From: CAIUGU01 sp963819685
Lineage (GTDB): Bacteria > Pseudomonadota > Gammaproteobacteria > Steroidobacterales > Steroidobacteraceae
Direction of reading: 5' to 3'
Assembly (NCBI GenBank): GCA_963819685.1
Contig: CAWFXI010000006.1
Coordinates: 1 to 64,000 of the forward strand
DNA: 64,000 bases
The translations under genes and the position numbers were made by a program. Shown in pieces: positions 8,888 through 19,067 of the stretch. Position 1 is the first letter of the stretch; each line of letters begins with the position of its first letter. A model generated the notes under the pieces. That model did not search any database. It saw nothing but the letters and a program-made list of their open reading frames with translations, and was not told the DNA's origin.

Positions 8888-9673
8888 ATGAAGAGGCGAT
8901 ACTTCCCGATTGTCACGTTCGTCGCGAGCTTCGCTTTGTGCGGGCCCGCGCCAGCCGCCGATTGGACGGGAGTCTGGGTCATCGCAGACAGCCCGATGGA
9001 CACACAGGACAGCTCGACCACGTTCGGGCCCGGACGGGCGAACCCCGGTTCACAGGCTGCCCAGGCCGACTTCTTTGCAAATCAGCCGGCGCTGACACCA
9101 GAATATCTCGCGAAGCAGCAAGCTCGCCTCAAGGCCGTGGCGGAAGCCGAGAAGGCTGGAAAGTACCTTGATGTCGCATCGGCGGAATGCAAGCCGGTCG
9201 GCATGCCGCGTTTCTGGTTTGGGCCCTACGCATTTGAAATCATCCAGAGCCCGACGCAGATCAACTTGTACCAGGAAGCCTGGCAGCAAACCCGCCGCGT
9301 CTATCTCGACGGTCGCGGTCATCCCTCTCCCGACGAAGCAGATCCCGAATACCTCGGCCATTCCATCGGCCACTGGGACGGCGGTACGCTGGTCATCGAT
9401 ACGGAACAGTTCTCAGGCTCGACAATGACTTTCTTTGGTGCCGAGCACAGCGATGCCATGCGTATCGGCGAGCGGATCACCGAAACGGAGCCAGGGCTCA
9501 TCGACGTGGAGGTGACGGTTGAAGATCCGAAGGCGTTGGTCAAGCCCTGGGTCTCACATTATCGCCTGCGCCGCAAGCCGGGAATGGAAGCCGGGGATTA
9601 CGTCTGCGAGAACAATCGGAACCCGGTCGCCGAGGACGGCAGCACCACAACGAAACTCGGTGGGTCGAGGTAA
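8888..9673 (+). CDS. Secreted protein of unknown function, linked to DUF6152
   Basis: A 261-residue protein. The ATG at 8888 has a GGAG upstream and begins a signal peptide (VTFVASFALCGPAPA, then ADWTG). Visible motifs are WTGVWVIADSPMD near the N-terminus and YLGHSIGHWDGGTLVIDTEQF in the C-terminal half. I have seen similar GHWxGxTLVIDT motifs in secreted proteins next to DUF6152 genes, which supports a shared function, but no activity is known. The frame remains open 29 codons further upstream without protein-like features. It is the likely third gene of the TonB receptor operon. Confidence 0.72.
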   Translation: MKRRYFPIVTFVASFALCGPAPAADWTGVWVIADSPMDTQDSSTTFGPGRANPGSQAAQADFFANQPALTPEYLAKQQARLKAVAEAEKAGKYLDVASAECKPVGMPRFWFGPYAFEIIQSPTQINLYQEAWQQTRRVYLDGRGHPSPDEADPEYLGHSIGHWDGGTLVIDTEQFSGSTMTFFGAEHSDAMRIGERITETEPGLIDVEVTVEDPKALVKPWVSHYRLRRKPGMEAGDYVCENNRNPVAEDGSTTTKLGGSR

Positions 9674-9692
9674 TCGCTGCCGGCTCCGCGGT

Positions 9693-10505
9693 TTACTTGG
9701 GCGCCAGGCCTTCGGTCAACTCGATATAAGTGCCCCAGGGATCCGTCAGGAACGCGATTTTCAATTTGGTGTCGGGAACCGACCGGATAGGCGCCTCGAT
9801 CTTGATCCCTTTTGCCTCAAGGCTGGCGACAAACGCTTCCAGATTGTCCACCTCGAAACCGATGTGATCCAGGGAGCGGCCTTTCGTCGGGAGCTGTGCG
9901 GTGGGGGCCTGCGCAAACGACAGATTTACGCCGGGCAGATCGTCCGCCTCGATCATGCGCGGGCTCTTGATACACGCGATACACGGGCGCCGGCCGGGAT
10001 TCGCCCCAAAAGCCTTGACGTACCAGGATTTGATCGGAGCGACCTCGACCGTAGCAAAGTGAATGTGGTTCATGCTCACCGGGGTGGGTAGCGAAGGTTC
10101 GCCGTACACCTCGACGCGGATGCCGTCGGGCGCGATGAGATAGACCTCGTTGGGATTGTCCGTCGGATCGATCTGGAGGTTGGCAGCCTTCCATTTGGCC
10201 AGTTCTGCCGGCATGTCTTTCACGATGAAACCGAAGTGATTGATGACGCTGCCTGCCGGCGGCCCGGCAGGCTCCGCCTTGCGCAGCATGATGTAGACAC
10301 CAGGAAACTCGATGAGCTCAAGCGGGCCGTTCTTGACCAGCTTGCCGCCCATCATGGATGTCCAGAAGGCTTTCTGGGCGTCCACATCCTTCACCGCCAG
10401 ATGGATGTGTCCCATCCTGACGCCGACCTGATTCGGCTCCACGAGCTGGGCAGTTGCTGATGTCGCCCACAGAACGGCAACTGCAAGAATCATCAAAGAT
10501 TTCAT
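9693..10505 (-). CDS. Secreted VOC/glyoxalase-fold protein
   Basis: A 270-residue protein started at 10505, where GGGAG precedes the ATG and a signal peptide follows (LMILAVAVLWATSATA, then QLVEP). Two VOC half-domains are visible: MGHIHLAVKDVDAQKAFW to VINHFGFIVKDM, and VSMNHIHFATVEVAPIKSWY to DHIGFEVDNLEAFVASLEA with the terminal DPWGTYIELTEGL. The His/Glu positions are those used to bind a divalent metal in glyoxalase/dioxygenase relatives. Export is unusual for VOC enzymes but recurrent in this subgroup. Substrate is unknown. It converges with the secreted-protein gene ending at 9673. Confidence 0.82.
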   Translation of the reverse strand: MKSLMILAVAVLWATSATAQLVEPNQVGVRMGHIHLAVKDVDAQKAFWTSMMGGKLVKNGPLELIEFPGVYIMLRKAEPAGPPAGSVINHFGFIVKDMPAELAKWKAANLQIDPTDNPNEVYLIAPDGIRVEVYGEPSLPTPVSMNHIHFATVEVAPIKSWYVKAFGANPGRRPCIACIKSPRMIEADDLPGVNLSFAQAPTAQLPTKGRSLDHIGFEVDNLEAFVASLEAKGIKIEAPIRSVPDTKLKIAFLTDPWGTYIELTEGLAPK

Positions 10506-10635
10506 ATTAATGCTCCCTTCGGACCGTTCATTCTTAAAGTGTTGCGTTGCATCGAACCTCATGGCGCACGCGGCATCATTTCTAAGCGGTGACAAAGGTA
10601 CCAGACCTTGCATCTCTCCGTCGCTACGCCTCTTG

Positions 10636-13194
10636 CTACTTCCCTTTCGGCTTTGCCCTTGCAGTCGCCTCGGCTGCAAGCGGGTTGTCCGGCCAGAAGT
10701 GCTTCGGGTACCGGCCCTTCAGCTCCTTCCTGACGTCGGCGTACCCCCGCGACCAGAAGCTCTTGAGATCGCGCGTGACCTGCACAGGACGGCGTGCCGG
10801 CGACAGCAGGTGCAGCGTGACGGGTACCTTGCCACCACCGATCAGCGGTGTTTCCGTCATGCCGAACACTTCCTGCAGGCGCACCGCGAGAACCGGCCCC
10901 TCAAGGGTGTACTCGATCGGAATCCGGGAGCCACTCGGAACGTCCAGGTGTGTAGGCGCAATGACTTCGAGGCGCTGCTGCTGTGGCCAGTCAAGCAGGC
11001 CGTGCAGGATTGCCGTCAAAGAAAGCTTTGCCAGGTGCTCCCGGCGCATGACTCCGTCAATCCACGGCGCCAGCCACTCCTCTAACGTTGCCAGCAGATG
11101 TGCATCGTTCACCTCGGGCCAGGGTTTACCGCCTGACGCATCAAACGTGCGCGCGAACTCGATACGGGTCTGCAATGCGCGCGCCTCCTTTGTCCAGGGC
11201 AGGGCGTCCAGACCCAGATCACGCACTCCTGTCAGCATTGCCTGCACTACTCGCTCTGGCTGGTTGTCCGTGAGCGCGCGTTCGTCGAGTTTGAGTGCGT
11301 CGAGCCATCGTTCCCTGCGCGCGACGACTGCGCCGGTGCGTCCGTCCCATTCGATCCGCTCTACGTTGCGAATGGCATCGACGCGGACAGCTTCGACCTG
11401 CTGTCGCGTGATGGGCGCGGCCAGTCGAATGCGCGCTTCCCGCTCACCCGCATCGAGCTCTGCCACGACCAGCATTTCAGTGCGGCCCAGCACTTGTGGG
11501 TCCTGGAGGTAGGCGCCACGACCGCCGGACAGCAGGAAGCGGGCTGACGCGCCCTGGGATTCAGAGCGAGCGAGGCCGATGCGATCCGGATAGGCATAGG
11601 CGAGCAGTACGCCAGTCAGTTCATCGGTGGAGAGGTCATGAGTGTCCACCGCGTTGCCCAGTTGGCGGGCGAGCACGCCGGCGGCTTGCAGAATGCGCTG
11701 ACGAGCACCCTGATCTACCACCAATTCGGCGGGGAGTTTGCCAGGTTGCCGTAGCGCATCGACACGCAAACGCAGGTCCGCATCACGGGTGTAATCGCGA
11801 CTCTTGAGGCAATCGCGTTCTGTCAGTATCGCGGCGACTTCTGTGGCCAGTTTGCCCGCGCCGATCGCTTTGCCCTTGAGCAGCATGTGTGCCAGACGAG
11901 GATGAGTGCCCAAGGTGGACATTTCGCGACCTTGCCTGGTCAGGCGGCCATCCGGCGCCACTGCATCGAGGGCACGCAGCAGATCCACAGCCTGGGCGAA
12001 GCTGGCAGCCGGCGGTGCATCGAGCCAGCGCAACGCGGCAGGGTTCGTGACTCCCCAGAGTGCAAGTTCGAGTGCGAGCGGCGCGAGGTCCGCTTCAAGA
12101 ATTTCCGCCGGTGTCTGTGCCATCAGTGCGGCCTGTTCAGACTCTGTCCACAGGCGGTAGCACACACCGGTACTCAGTCGGCCCGCACGTCCACGTCGCT
12201 GGTCAGCCGCCGAGCGTGAGATTCGTACGGTCTCAAGGCGACTCATGCCCGTGCCTGGATGGAAGCGCGCGCGTCTTTCCAGACCGGAATCCACGACGAT
12301 GCGGATGCCTTCTATTGTCAGGCTGGTTTCTGCGATGTTCGTGGCCAGCACGATCTTGCGCTGTCCTGCGGCTGCTGGACGCAGAGCATCGTCCTGCTGT
12401 GCGGCGGGGAGGTCTCCATATAAGGGCAGGATCCTGACCGCAGGTGGCAGGCCTGCGTCGAGCAGCAATCGCTCTGTTCGCCGGATCTCTCCCTGTCCGG
12501 GCAGAAATGCCAGGACATCTCCTGGGTCAGTGTCGAGCACACGGAGGAGGGTTCGTGCAACGGTGCCTGCGATGTCACTGCCCATGCTCGCGGCAGGCCC
12601 ACGACTGGAAGAACTGCCGATCGTCTGGTAACGCGTATCGACGGCATATGACTTGCCGGCCGACGTGATCCGTGGCGCTTCGCCCAGCAATGTGGCAACC
12701 GCTTCACCGTCGAGCGTCGCCGACATGACGAGCAAGCGCAGATCGTCCCGCAATGTGGCCTGGACATCGAGACACAAAGCCAACCCCAGGTCGGCATTCA
12801 GGCTGCGTTCGTGAAACTCATCGAAGATGACGAGCGCGACTCCCTCCAGTGCCTGGTCGCTTTGCAGCCGACGAGTGAGTACGCCCTCGGTGACCACTTC
12901 GATACGGGTGACGGCGCTGACCTTGGTATCGAGGCGAGTGCGATAACCGACAGTCCTGCCGACCGGTTCACCGAGGAGTTGGGCCATACGGCTGGCGACC
13001 GCCCGAGTCGCGAGACGTCGTGGTTCCAGCATCAGGATCTTCCGTGATTGCAGCCAGTCGGAATTCAGCAGCGCGAGCGGAACGCCCGTCGATTTGCCTG
13101 CGCCGGGCGGCGCCTCCAGCACGACATTCCGGTGTTGGTCGAGCGCGGCGAGCAGTCGCGGCAGCGCTTCGTGAATGGGGAGGGAAGCGGACAA
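10636..13194 (-). CDS. hrpB: ATP-dependent RNA helicase HrpB
   Basis: An 852-residue DEAH-box helicase, the usual size for HrpB. Motif I is APPGAGKS near residue 32, motif II is DEFHERS near residue 126, motif III is MSATLDG, and motif VI is QRRGRAGR near residue 335. The C-terminal third has the HrpB-specific region with LPWTKEARALQTR and the ending RGYADVRKELKGRYPKHFWPDNP. The protein is a cytoplasmic helicase of unclear role in enterobacteria. It stands alone between the VOC gene and a repeat-rich spacer. Confidence 0.95.
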   Translation of the reverse strand: MSASLPIHEALPRLLAALDQHRNVVLEAPPGAGKSTGVPLALLNSDWLQSRKILMLEPRRLATRAVASRMAQLLGEPVGRTVGYRTRLDTKVSAVTRIEVVTEGVLTRRLQSDQALEGVALVIFDEFHERSLNADLGLALCLDVQATLRDDLRLLVMSATLDGEAVATLLGEAPRITSAGKSYAVDTRYQTIGSSSSRGPAASMGSDIAGTVARTLLRVLDTDPGDVLAFLPGQGEIRRTERLLLDAGLPPAVRILPLYGDLPAAQQDDALRPAAAGQRKIVLATNIAETSLTIEGIRIVVDSGLERRARFHPGTGMSRLETVRISRSAADQRRGRAGRLSTGVCYRLWTESEQAALMAQTPAEILEADLAPLALELALWGVTNPAALRWLDAPPAASFAQAVDLLRALDAVAPDGRLTRQGREMSTLGTHPRLAHMLLKGKAIGAGKLATEVAAILTERDCLKSRDYTRDADLRLRVDALRQPGKLPAELVVDQGARQRILQAAGVLARQLGNAVDTHDLSTDELTGVLLAYAYPDRIGLARSESQGASARFLLSGGRGAYLQDPQVLGRTEMLVVAELDAGEREARIRLAAPITRQQVEAVRVDAIRNVERIEWDGRTGAVVARRERWLDALKLDERALTDNQPERVVQAMLTGVRDLGLDALPWTKEARALQTRIEFARTFDASGGKPWPEVNDAHLLATLEEWLAPWIDGVMRREHLAKLSLTAILHGLLDWPQQQRLEVIAPTHLDVPSGSRIPIEYTLEGPVLAVRLQEVFGMTETPLIGGGKVPVTLHLLSPARRPVQVTRDLKSFWSRGYADVRKELKGRYPKHFWPDNPLAAEATARAKPKGK

Positions 13195-13216
13195 GAAGGA
13201 CAGGAAACTGGAGAAA

Positions 13217-13242
13217 GGGGATAGGGGACAGGGGATAGTCAG
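13217..13242 (+). repeat. GGGGATA-type short tandem repeat
   Basis: Three copies of a 7-8-base unit (GGGGATA, GGGGACA, GGGGATAG) end in GTCAG. The same end (GGGGATAGTCAG) recurs at 22484-22495 and, in inverted orientation, at 21659-21670. It lies just upstream of the hrpB start, in the spacer before the next repeat block. Confidence 0.7.
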
Positions 13243-13270
13243 AGCAGTCTAGATCTCTGGCTCAAGCCAT

Positions 13271-13329
13271 CAGCCTTCAGCCTTCAGCCTAAAGTCGGAA
13301 GCCGGAAGCCGGGAGCCGAAAGCCGGAAG
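13271..13329. repeat. GAAGCC-type short tandem repeats, inverted pair
   Basis: Tandem CAGCCTT units (13271-13290) are followed a few bases later by GGAAGCC units (13296-13329). Because the second is roughly the reverse complement of the first, a hairpin is possible. The block ends 8 bases before the stop codon of the zinc metallopeptidase gene. Confidence 0.65.
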
Positions 13330-13336
13330 ACGCAGA

Positions 13337-14194
13337 TCAAAGTTCTTTCGCTCCAAACGTATCGCACTGGTCGACCTGGCCACTCTCGAAACCGCGTCGG
13401 AACCAGCGCACGCGTTGTTCCGAACTGCCGTGTGTAAATGAGTCGGGCGAGACGTATCCCTGCGACTGGCGTTGCAGCCGGTCATCCCCAATGGCGCTGG
13501 CGGCGTTCAAACCTTCCTCGACGTCGCCGGCTTCGAGCAGCTGGCGCGAGCGGTCGGCACTGTTGGCCCAGATACCGGCGAAGCAGTCCGCCTGCAGTTC
13601 CTGTTTCACGGACAACGCATTCGCCTGGGCTTCGCTCGCCCGCTGGCGCGCCGCCTGATTACGCTCTGAGATTCCAAGCAGCGTCTGCACGTGATGCCCC
13701 ACTTCGTGAGCGATAACGTACGCTTGCGCGAAATCGCCGCCGGCGCCGAGCTTCTGCTGCAAGTCCTCATAGAAGGAGAGGTCGATATAGACCTTCTGGT
13801 CGCCAGGGCAATAGAACGGCCCGACAGCCGACTGCGCCGTACCGCAGGCCGAGTCAACCACTCCATTGAACAGCACAAGTGTGGGCTCGACGTATTGACG
13901 GCCAGCGCCTGTAAAGATGGCGTTCCAGGTGTCTTCAGTATCCGCCAGCACGAATCCCGTGAATTCGCGCAATTGGGTTTCGGCTGGCGATTCCTGATAA
14001 GGACCCTGCTCGATCTGCCCGCCGCCCGCCATCTGCTCGACATTGTTCAGAATCGTCGTAGGGTCCTGACCCGTGTACAGGGCGAACAGGACCAGCAGGA
14101 CAGTGCCAATACCGCCAATGCCGACGCCACGGGCAAGCCCGCTGCCGCGACGATCCTCGATGTTGCTGCTCTGTCGTCGGCCTTGCCAGCGCAT
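13337..14194 (-). CDS. YpfJ-type neutral zinc metallopeptidase
   Basis: A 285-residue membrane-anchored metallopeptidase of the YpfJ/neutral zinc metallopeptidase family. It begins MRWQGRRQSSNIEDRRG, has one membrane segment (IGGIGTVLLVLFALYTG) and then the catalytic domain with the zinc motif HEVGHHVQ (HEXXH). The family ending QGYVSPDSFTHGSSEQRVRWF is present. I chose the ATG at 14194, because the upstream open frame is made of the repeat sequence at 14198-14260. Substrate and role are unknown in the family. Confidence 0.92.
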   Translation of the reverse strand: MRWQGRRQSSNIEDRRGSGLARGVGIGGIGTVLLVLFALYTGQDPTTILNNVEQMAGGGQIEQGPYQESPAETQLREFTGFVLADTEDTWNAIFTGAGRQYVEPTLVLFNGVVDSACGTAQSAVGPFYCPGDQKVYIDLSFYEDLQQKLGAGGDFAQAYVIAHEVGHHVQTLLGISERNQAARQRASEAQANALSVKQELQADCFAGIWANSADRSRQLLEAGDVEEGLNAASAIGDDRLQRQSQGYVSPDSFTHGSSEQRVRWFRRGFESGQVDQCDTFGAKEL

Positions 14195-14224
14195 AGTGGA
14201 AAGTGAAACGTGAAAGGTGAAACG

Positions 14225-14286
14225 TGAGCCGTGAGCCGTGAGCCGTGAGCCGTCAGAATACTGTCTCACAGCCTACAGCCTACAGC
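14225..14286. repeat. GTGAGCC tandem repeat block
   Basis: Four direct copies of GTGAGCC (14225-14252) follow two GTGAAACG-like units at 14203-14223. They are followed by two GCCTACA units (14271-14284). The block lies immediately upstream of the metallopeptidase start codon and gives its upstream reading frame a spurious repetitive translation. Confidence 0.65.
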
Positions 14287-14385
14287 TTTCCTGCTCCAGC
14301 CAAAAGAATCCAGATATGTGACGATCAGGAAGGCGTCGACTCACGGGCTGTTGTTGAGCCAAGATGGCCTTGATGAGATACCACA

Positions 14386-15354
14386 ATGACTGACGCGGCC
14401 GTGGCAATTGTCGGTGCGGGTATGGCCGGCCTCGCTTGTGCGCGGGTGCTCTTCGGCGCCCAGCATCCGGTGACCGTGCTGGAAAAGAGCCGGGGACTTG
14501 GCGGTCGGCTGGCCACGCGGCGCATCGGCAGAATGGCGTTTGATCACGGCGCCCAGTACGTCATCGCCCGTGATCCCGGGTTGCAGGACTATCTTGATCT
14601 TGCGTGTGCCACCGGCCATGTCCGGCCCTGGGTTCCGGTTTCACCCGGACTGCCGCGCACCGAGCCGTGGTTGATCGGGTGTCCTGGCATGAGCGCGATG
14701 GTCAAGCCCCTGGCCGCCGGTATCGATGTGAGGCGTGGATTGCGAGTTGTCGCGTGCGAGAAGCGTGGGGAGGAGTGGTGGCTCGCTTCGGAGTCAGGAG
14801 ATCCGGTCGGTCCTTTCGGAGCACTGGTTCTCGCCGTACCCGCGCCACAGGCTATTGAGCTCTCGCGCAACTTGGCCGCCACGTTCGATGTGGCCGGCAC
14901 TTTGAGCCGGGTCCGCATGGCGCCCTGCTGGGCCGTGATGATCGCGTTCTCCGAACGCTTCGACACCCCTGCGGACATTGTCGCCGACACTGCAGGGCCG
15001 CTCGCATGGGCGGCGCGGGATGTCGGTAAGCCCGATCGCCGATCGCCCCACGATTGCTGGGTTTTGCACGCTTCCCCCCAATGGACTCGCGAGCACCTGG
15101 AAGACGCTCCAGCGAGCGTTGCTGAATCCCTGCTGCTCGAGTTCGAGAAACTCGTCGGTGTGACTCCCCGCGGCGCTTACCTGTCAGCGCATCTGTGGCG
15201 CTTCGCCCGCGTTGAACAGCCGCTGGGTGAGCCCTGTGTGTGGGACCCCGAATCGCGTTTCGGGCTGTGCGGCGACTGGTGTCTTGACGCCAAGGTAGAG
15301 GCTGCGTGGATAAGTGGTACGACACTGGCTCGGCGGATATTGCCGAACTTGTGA
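14386..15354 (+). CDS. FAD-dependent oxidoreductase, renalase/amine-oxidase type
   Basis: A 322-residue protein with an N-terminal FAD-binding Rossmann motif AIVGAGMAGLACAR (residues 6-19), the second dinucleotide contact VLEKSRGLGGRLATRR, and the nearby FDHGAQYV typical of renalase-like NAD(P)/FAD oxidoreductases. The C-terminus has the FAD-contact stretch FGLCGDWCLDAKVEAAWISG. It has no signal peptide, so a cytoplasmic enzyme is expected. The physiological substrate is unknown; related proteins oxidise aberrant NAD(P)H isomers or amines. Confidence 0.87.
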   Translation: MTDAAVAIVGAGMAGLACARVLFGAQHPVTVLEKSRGLGGRLATRRIGRMAFDHGAQYVIARDPGLQDYLDLACATGHVRPWVPVSPGLPRTEPWLIGCPGMSAMVKPLAAGIDVRRGLRVVACEKRGEEWWLASESGDPVGPFGALVLAVPAPQAIELSRNLAATFDVAGTLSRVRMAPCWAVMIAFSERFDTPADIVADTAGPLAWAARDVGKPDRRSPHDCWVLHASPQWTREHLEDAPASVAESLLLEFEKLVGVTPRGAYLSAHLWRFARVEQPLGEPCVWDPESRFGLCGDWCLDAKVEAAWISGTTLARRILPNL

Positions 15355-15373
15355 CGGCCGCAAAATCGTAGTC

Positions 15374-15405
15374 GTTACGTGTTACGTCGTGATGTCGTGA
15401 TGTCG
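15374..15405. repeat. GTCGTGAT-type short tandem repeat
   Basis: Tandem GTTACGT (two copies) then GTGATGTC (two copies) units lie in the space between convergent genes. A related sequence in the opposite sense (ATCACGCCATCACGTCC) follows at 15446-15462 and runs into the end of the glucan synthase gene. Confidence 0.55.
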
Positions 15406-15454
15406 CCGAAGCGCTTGACAGCACACGCAGACATCCCGCTTCCTGATCACGCCA

Positions 15455-18121
15455 TCACGTCCCCAACGCTTCTCCACCCACCTTGGGGGTTGATGCAGAA
15501 CCCAGCCACCGCGCAGGAAGATCGAAGGCGCTGACCAGCGATACGGCGAGGGCAGCAGCGTAGGGAATCGACTGGATCAGCAGTACGGCAGTCCACAGTG
15601 ACAGGTCGGGGCTGCTCAATTCCTCTGGCACCGTCTGCAATCCGAGTGCTGCCAGCCACAGTGCCAGCATGATCATGGACTCCTGACGAGCGGCGGCAAG
15701 AGCTGCGGCAAAGGCGTGCGGCTGCGCCTGCTTTGGAGTCCGGAAGAAAGGTTCATCGCGCGTGATCAGACCCTTCACGATCGCGAGGCCGATGGTGTGC
15801 GACAGGGCCAGGCCACCAAGCGCGGCTGCAAAGGTCTGCCGCAGATTCGCTTTCACGCGGGTCACATACAGATGAATCAGCTTGACCAGCTTGAACGTGA
15901 ACAGCGTCAGCGGCAGCACGGAGAACATCAGTAGCGGGGGTTCGATTCTCGCGGGGGCGATGATCATCGCTACGGTCCAGCCGATCGCCAGAGCGTTGAA
16001 CACCAGGTTCAGCCCGTCAGCCACCCACGGCAGCCAGCCGGCAATGAAGTGATAGCGCTGCCCGGCGGACAGTCGCTGATCGCGATGCGAGAACAGAGGT
16101 CGCACATGCGCCCGCAGGATCTGCATGGCGCCGTACGCCCAGCGGAAGCGCTGCTTCTTGTAATCGATGAAGGTGTCCGGCATCAGGCCACGCCCGTAGC
16201 TGGTGGGGATGTAGGCGGCTTCATAGCCTGCCTCGAAAATCTTGAGACCGAGATCCGCGTCCTCGGTGATGCACCACTCGGCCCAGCCCTCGACGCTCTG
16301 GAGCACACTGGTGCGCACGAGAGTCATGGTGCCGTGCTGGATGATGGCGTTGCGCTCGTTGCGCGTGACCATGCCGATCTGGAAGAAGCCCCGATACTCG
16401 GCATGGCACATGGCCTTGAACAGATTGTCGTCCGCATCGCGGTAATCCTGCGGCGCCTGGACGATGGCAATCCGCGGATTGTCGAACGCGGGGACCAGCT
16501 CCTTCAGCCACTGCGGTTCCACCTTGTAATCGCTGTCGATGACCGCGACGACGTCAGCGTCGGGGGCTGTCTGGCGCAGAGCGAAATTGAGTGCGCCCGC
16601 CTTGAAACCGGCCAGCGGATTCACGTGGAAGAAGCGGAATCGTTCCCCGAGCTCGAGGCAGTGGGTTTCCACCGGGCGCCAGGTTTTTTCATCCTTCGTG
16701 TTGTTGTCGATCACGAGAACTTCGAAATCCGGATAGTCGAGTCTCGCGAGCGCATCGAGAGTCTCGATGAGCATCTGCGGCGGCTCGTTGTAGGCAGGCA
16801 CGTGAATCGAGACCTTGCGCACCTTGCCCGACGCCATGCTGGCCGCCACAACGGCGTTGCTGCTCCGGTTTACCTGCAGCAGGCGGCGCCGGCCGGTGTC
16901 CCAACGCGCTTCGGCCCATTCATGAGCTTCTGCGAGCATCACGGCGATCAGGCCAAGCATGCCGAGGATGAGCAGCGTACCGACCAGAATGCCGGTGAAC
17001 GTCAGGTATTTCTGCGAGTAGTCGTAGATGATCAGGACCGTCATCGTGGCAGTGGTATAGACCACCACGGCAAGCAGGCTGCGGCCACGAGTGCCCAGGG
17101 CGCCGCTGAACATGTAGATGCCGCCCAGAGCCAATGCCGAAATCACTACAGACAGCCCGGCGAGTACATGCCACTCCGGGATCCTCATGATCGGTGCAAC
17201 GAACTCGAACTTTGGCTGGCGGTTGACGTCGTACACCCCCCAATAAGCCCCAACGGAACCTTCGATTGCCGATTTCCAGGGCTGATCGAACGCCTCCATC
17301 AGGTAATAGACGTACTTTTCCTGCTTGGCGCGGGCGATGAACCGGCGCAGGAACAGTGCTTCGTTGGCCGGCGACGCAACGGCCTTTTCGCGGGTTCGCC
17401 CGTCTGACGGCCAGCCGACTTCGGTGATGATGATGCGCTTGCCGGGAAAGGCTGTTTCCAGCCGTTTCATCTTGTCGTCGATGTAACCGATCGCCTCCTC
17501 GACGTCGATCCCTTCCCAGTACGGCAGCATATGCACGCCGATGTAATCCACGTGGTTGGCGAGTTCGGGGTGCGCCAGCCAGATGTGCCACGGTTCCGCA
17601 GTGCTGACCGGCTTGTCGACGGCAGCGCGCACTCGATCCAGGTACGCGCTCATTTCGGCAACCGTCAGGTCACCGCGCAGCACGGATTCGTTACCCACAA
17701 GCACGCGGATGATGTTGGGCTGGGTCTTCGCGATGCGGATGGCGTTACGGATCTCTTCTTCGTTGCGCTCGGTGCGCTTGTCCAGCCACGTGCCCAGGGC
17801 GACCTTGATGCGCGGTTTCTGCTGCCAGGCAATGCGCGGCACTTCACCGACAGAACCGATCGTGGAGTACGTCCGCACCGAAACGGTCTTGCCTGCCAGT
17901 ACAGCGAGATCCTGGGACAGCTGCTCTTCGGAGGGCAGCTGGTCGAGCGTCGCGTCCTGATCGATGCGATAGGGCGAGAAGGCGAATCCCTGGATGCGTT
18001 TGGGCCAGGGTGGCTCCTCGGTCGGCTGATTCATGTAGGCCCACAGGCCATAAGTCAGGCCGGCGAAAATCGCGGCGACGAGAATGCTCGAGAGGATGCG
18101 CTGAGTGCGGGATAGCGGCAT
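15455..18121 (-). CDS. ndvB: GH17-GT2 fusion: NdvB-like beta-(1,3)-glucan synthase
   Basis: An 888-residue inner-membrane protein started at the ATG at 18121 (a TTG at 18193 is an alternative). After an N-terminal membrane anchor comes a glycoside hydrolase family 17 domain (about residues 45-320) with HMLPYWEGID and the catalytic signature IITEVGWPSDG. Several membrane segments lead to a family 2 glycosyltransferase with VLVIDNN, the DxD-type AVIDSDYKVEP, the ITEDADLGL base motif and QRFRWAYGAMQI (QxxRW). More membrane helices close the protein. This architecture is that of Pseudomonas NdvB, which makes cyclic or branched beta-(1,3)-glucans. Here it probably polymerises UDP-glucose and remodels the chain in the periplasm. 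A second GH17 gene lies at 56500. Confidence 0.85.
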   Translation of the reverse strand: MPLSRTQRILSSILVAAIFAGLTYGLWAYMNQPTEEPPWPKRIQGFAFSPYRIDQDATLDQLPSEEQLSQDLAVLAGKTVSVRTYSTIGSVGEVPRIAWQQKPRIKVALGTWLDKRTERNEEEIRNAIRIAKTQPNIIRVLVGNESVLRGDLTVAEMSAYLDRVRAAVDKPVSTAEPWHIWLAHPELANHVDYIGVHMLPYWEGIDVEEAIGYIDDKMKRLETAFPGKRIIITEVGWPSDGRTREKAVASPANEALFLRRFIARAKQEKYVYYLMEAFDQPWKSAIEGSVGAYWGVYDVNRQPKFEFVAPIMRIPEWHVLAGLSVVISALALGGIYMFSGALGTRGRSLLAVVVYTTATMTVLIIYDYSQKYLTFTGILVGTLLILGMLGLIAVMLAEAHEWAEARWDTGRRRLLQVNRSSNAVVAASMASGKVRKVSIHVPAYNEPPQMLIETLDALARLDYPDFEVLVIDNNTKDEKTWRPVETHCLELGERFRFFHVNPLAGFKAGALNFALRQTAPDADVVAVIDSDYKVEPQWLKELVPAFDNPRIAIVQAPQDYRDADDNLFKAMCHAEYRGFFQIGMVTRNERNAIIQHGTMTLVRTSVLQSVEGWAEWCITEDADLGLKIFEAGYEAAYIPTSYGRGLMPDTFIDYKKQRFRWAYGAMQILRAHVRPLFSHRDQRLSAGQRYHFIAGWLPWVADGLNLVFNALAIGWTVAMIIAPARIEPPLLMFSVLPLTLFTFKLVKLIHLYVTRVKANLRQTFAAALGGLALSHTIGLAIVKGLITRDEPFFRTPKQAQPHAFAAALAAARQESMIMLALWLAALGLQTVPEELSSPDLSLWTAVLLIQSIPYAAALAVSLVSAFDLPARWLGSASTPKVGGEALGT

Positions 18122-18368
18122 AAAGAGGCGGGCGTCTCCGCCGCGCGGAACTGGGATATCCCTGGAGGTTGTCAAAGCACCTGAACTGCGCAAAGCGCCT
18201 TGCTGGCGATCACGGCCGCGAAGCGCATGCGTATGATAGCCGCTTGGCCCCCGTCGCGGGAATGTGCCAAAACGCCGACGGCCGCTGTAGTCCAGCGCCT
18301 ACACGCGGGCGGCAAGTTCTGTTGGGGTCGCCTATCTCTTTCATTTTGAATCGCTTTATGGCAACGCC

Positions 18369-19063
<695 letters not shown>

Positions 19064-19067
<4 letters not shown>

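Noticed and set aside
16049..17407. Plus-strand frame of 452 codons inside the glucan synthase gene
   Set aside because: It is antisense to a gene with clear GH17 and GT2 motifs, and its own translation is a low-complexity mirror of that gene.
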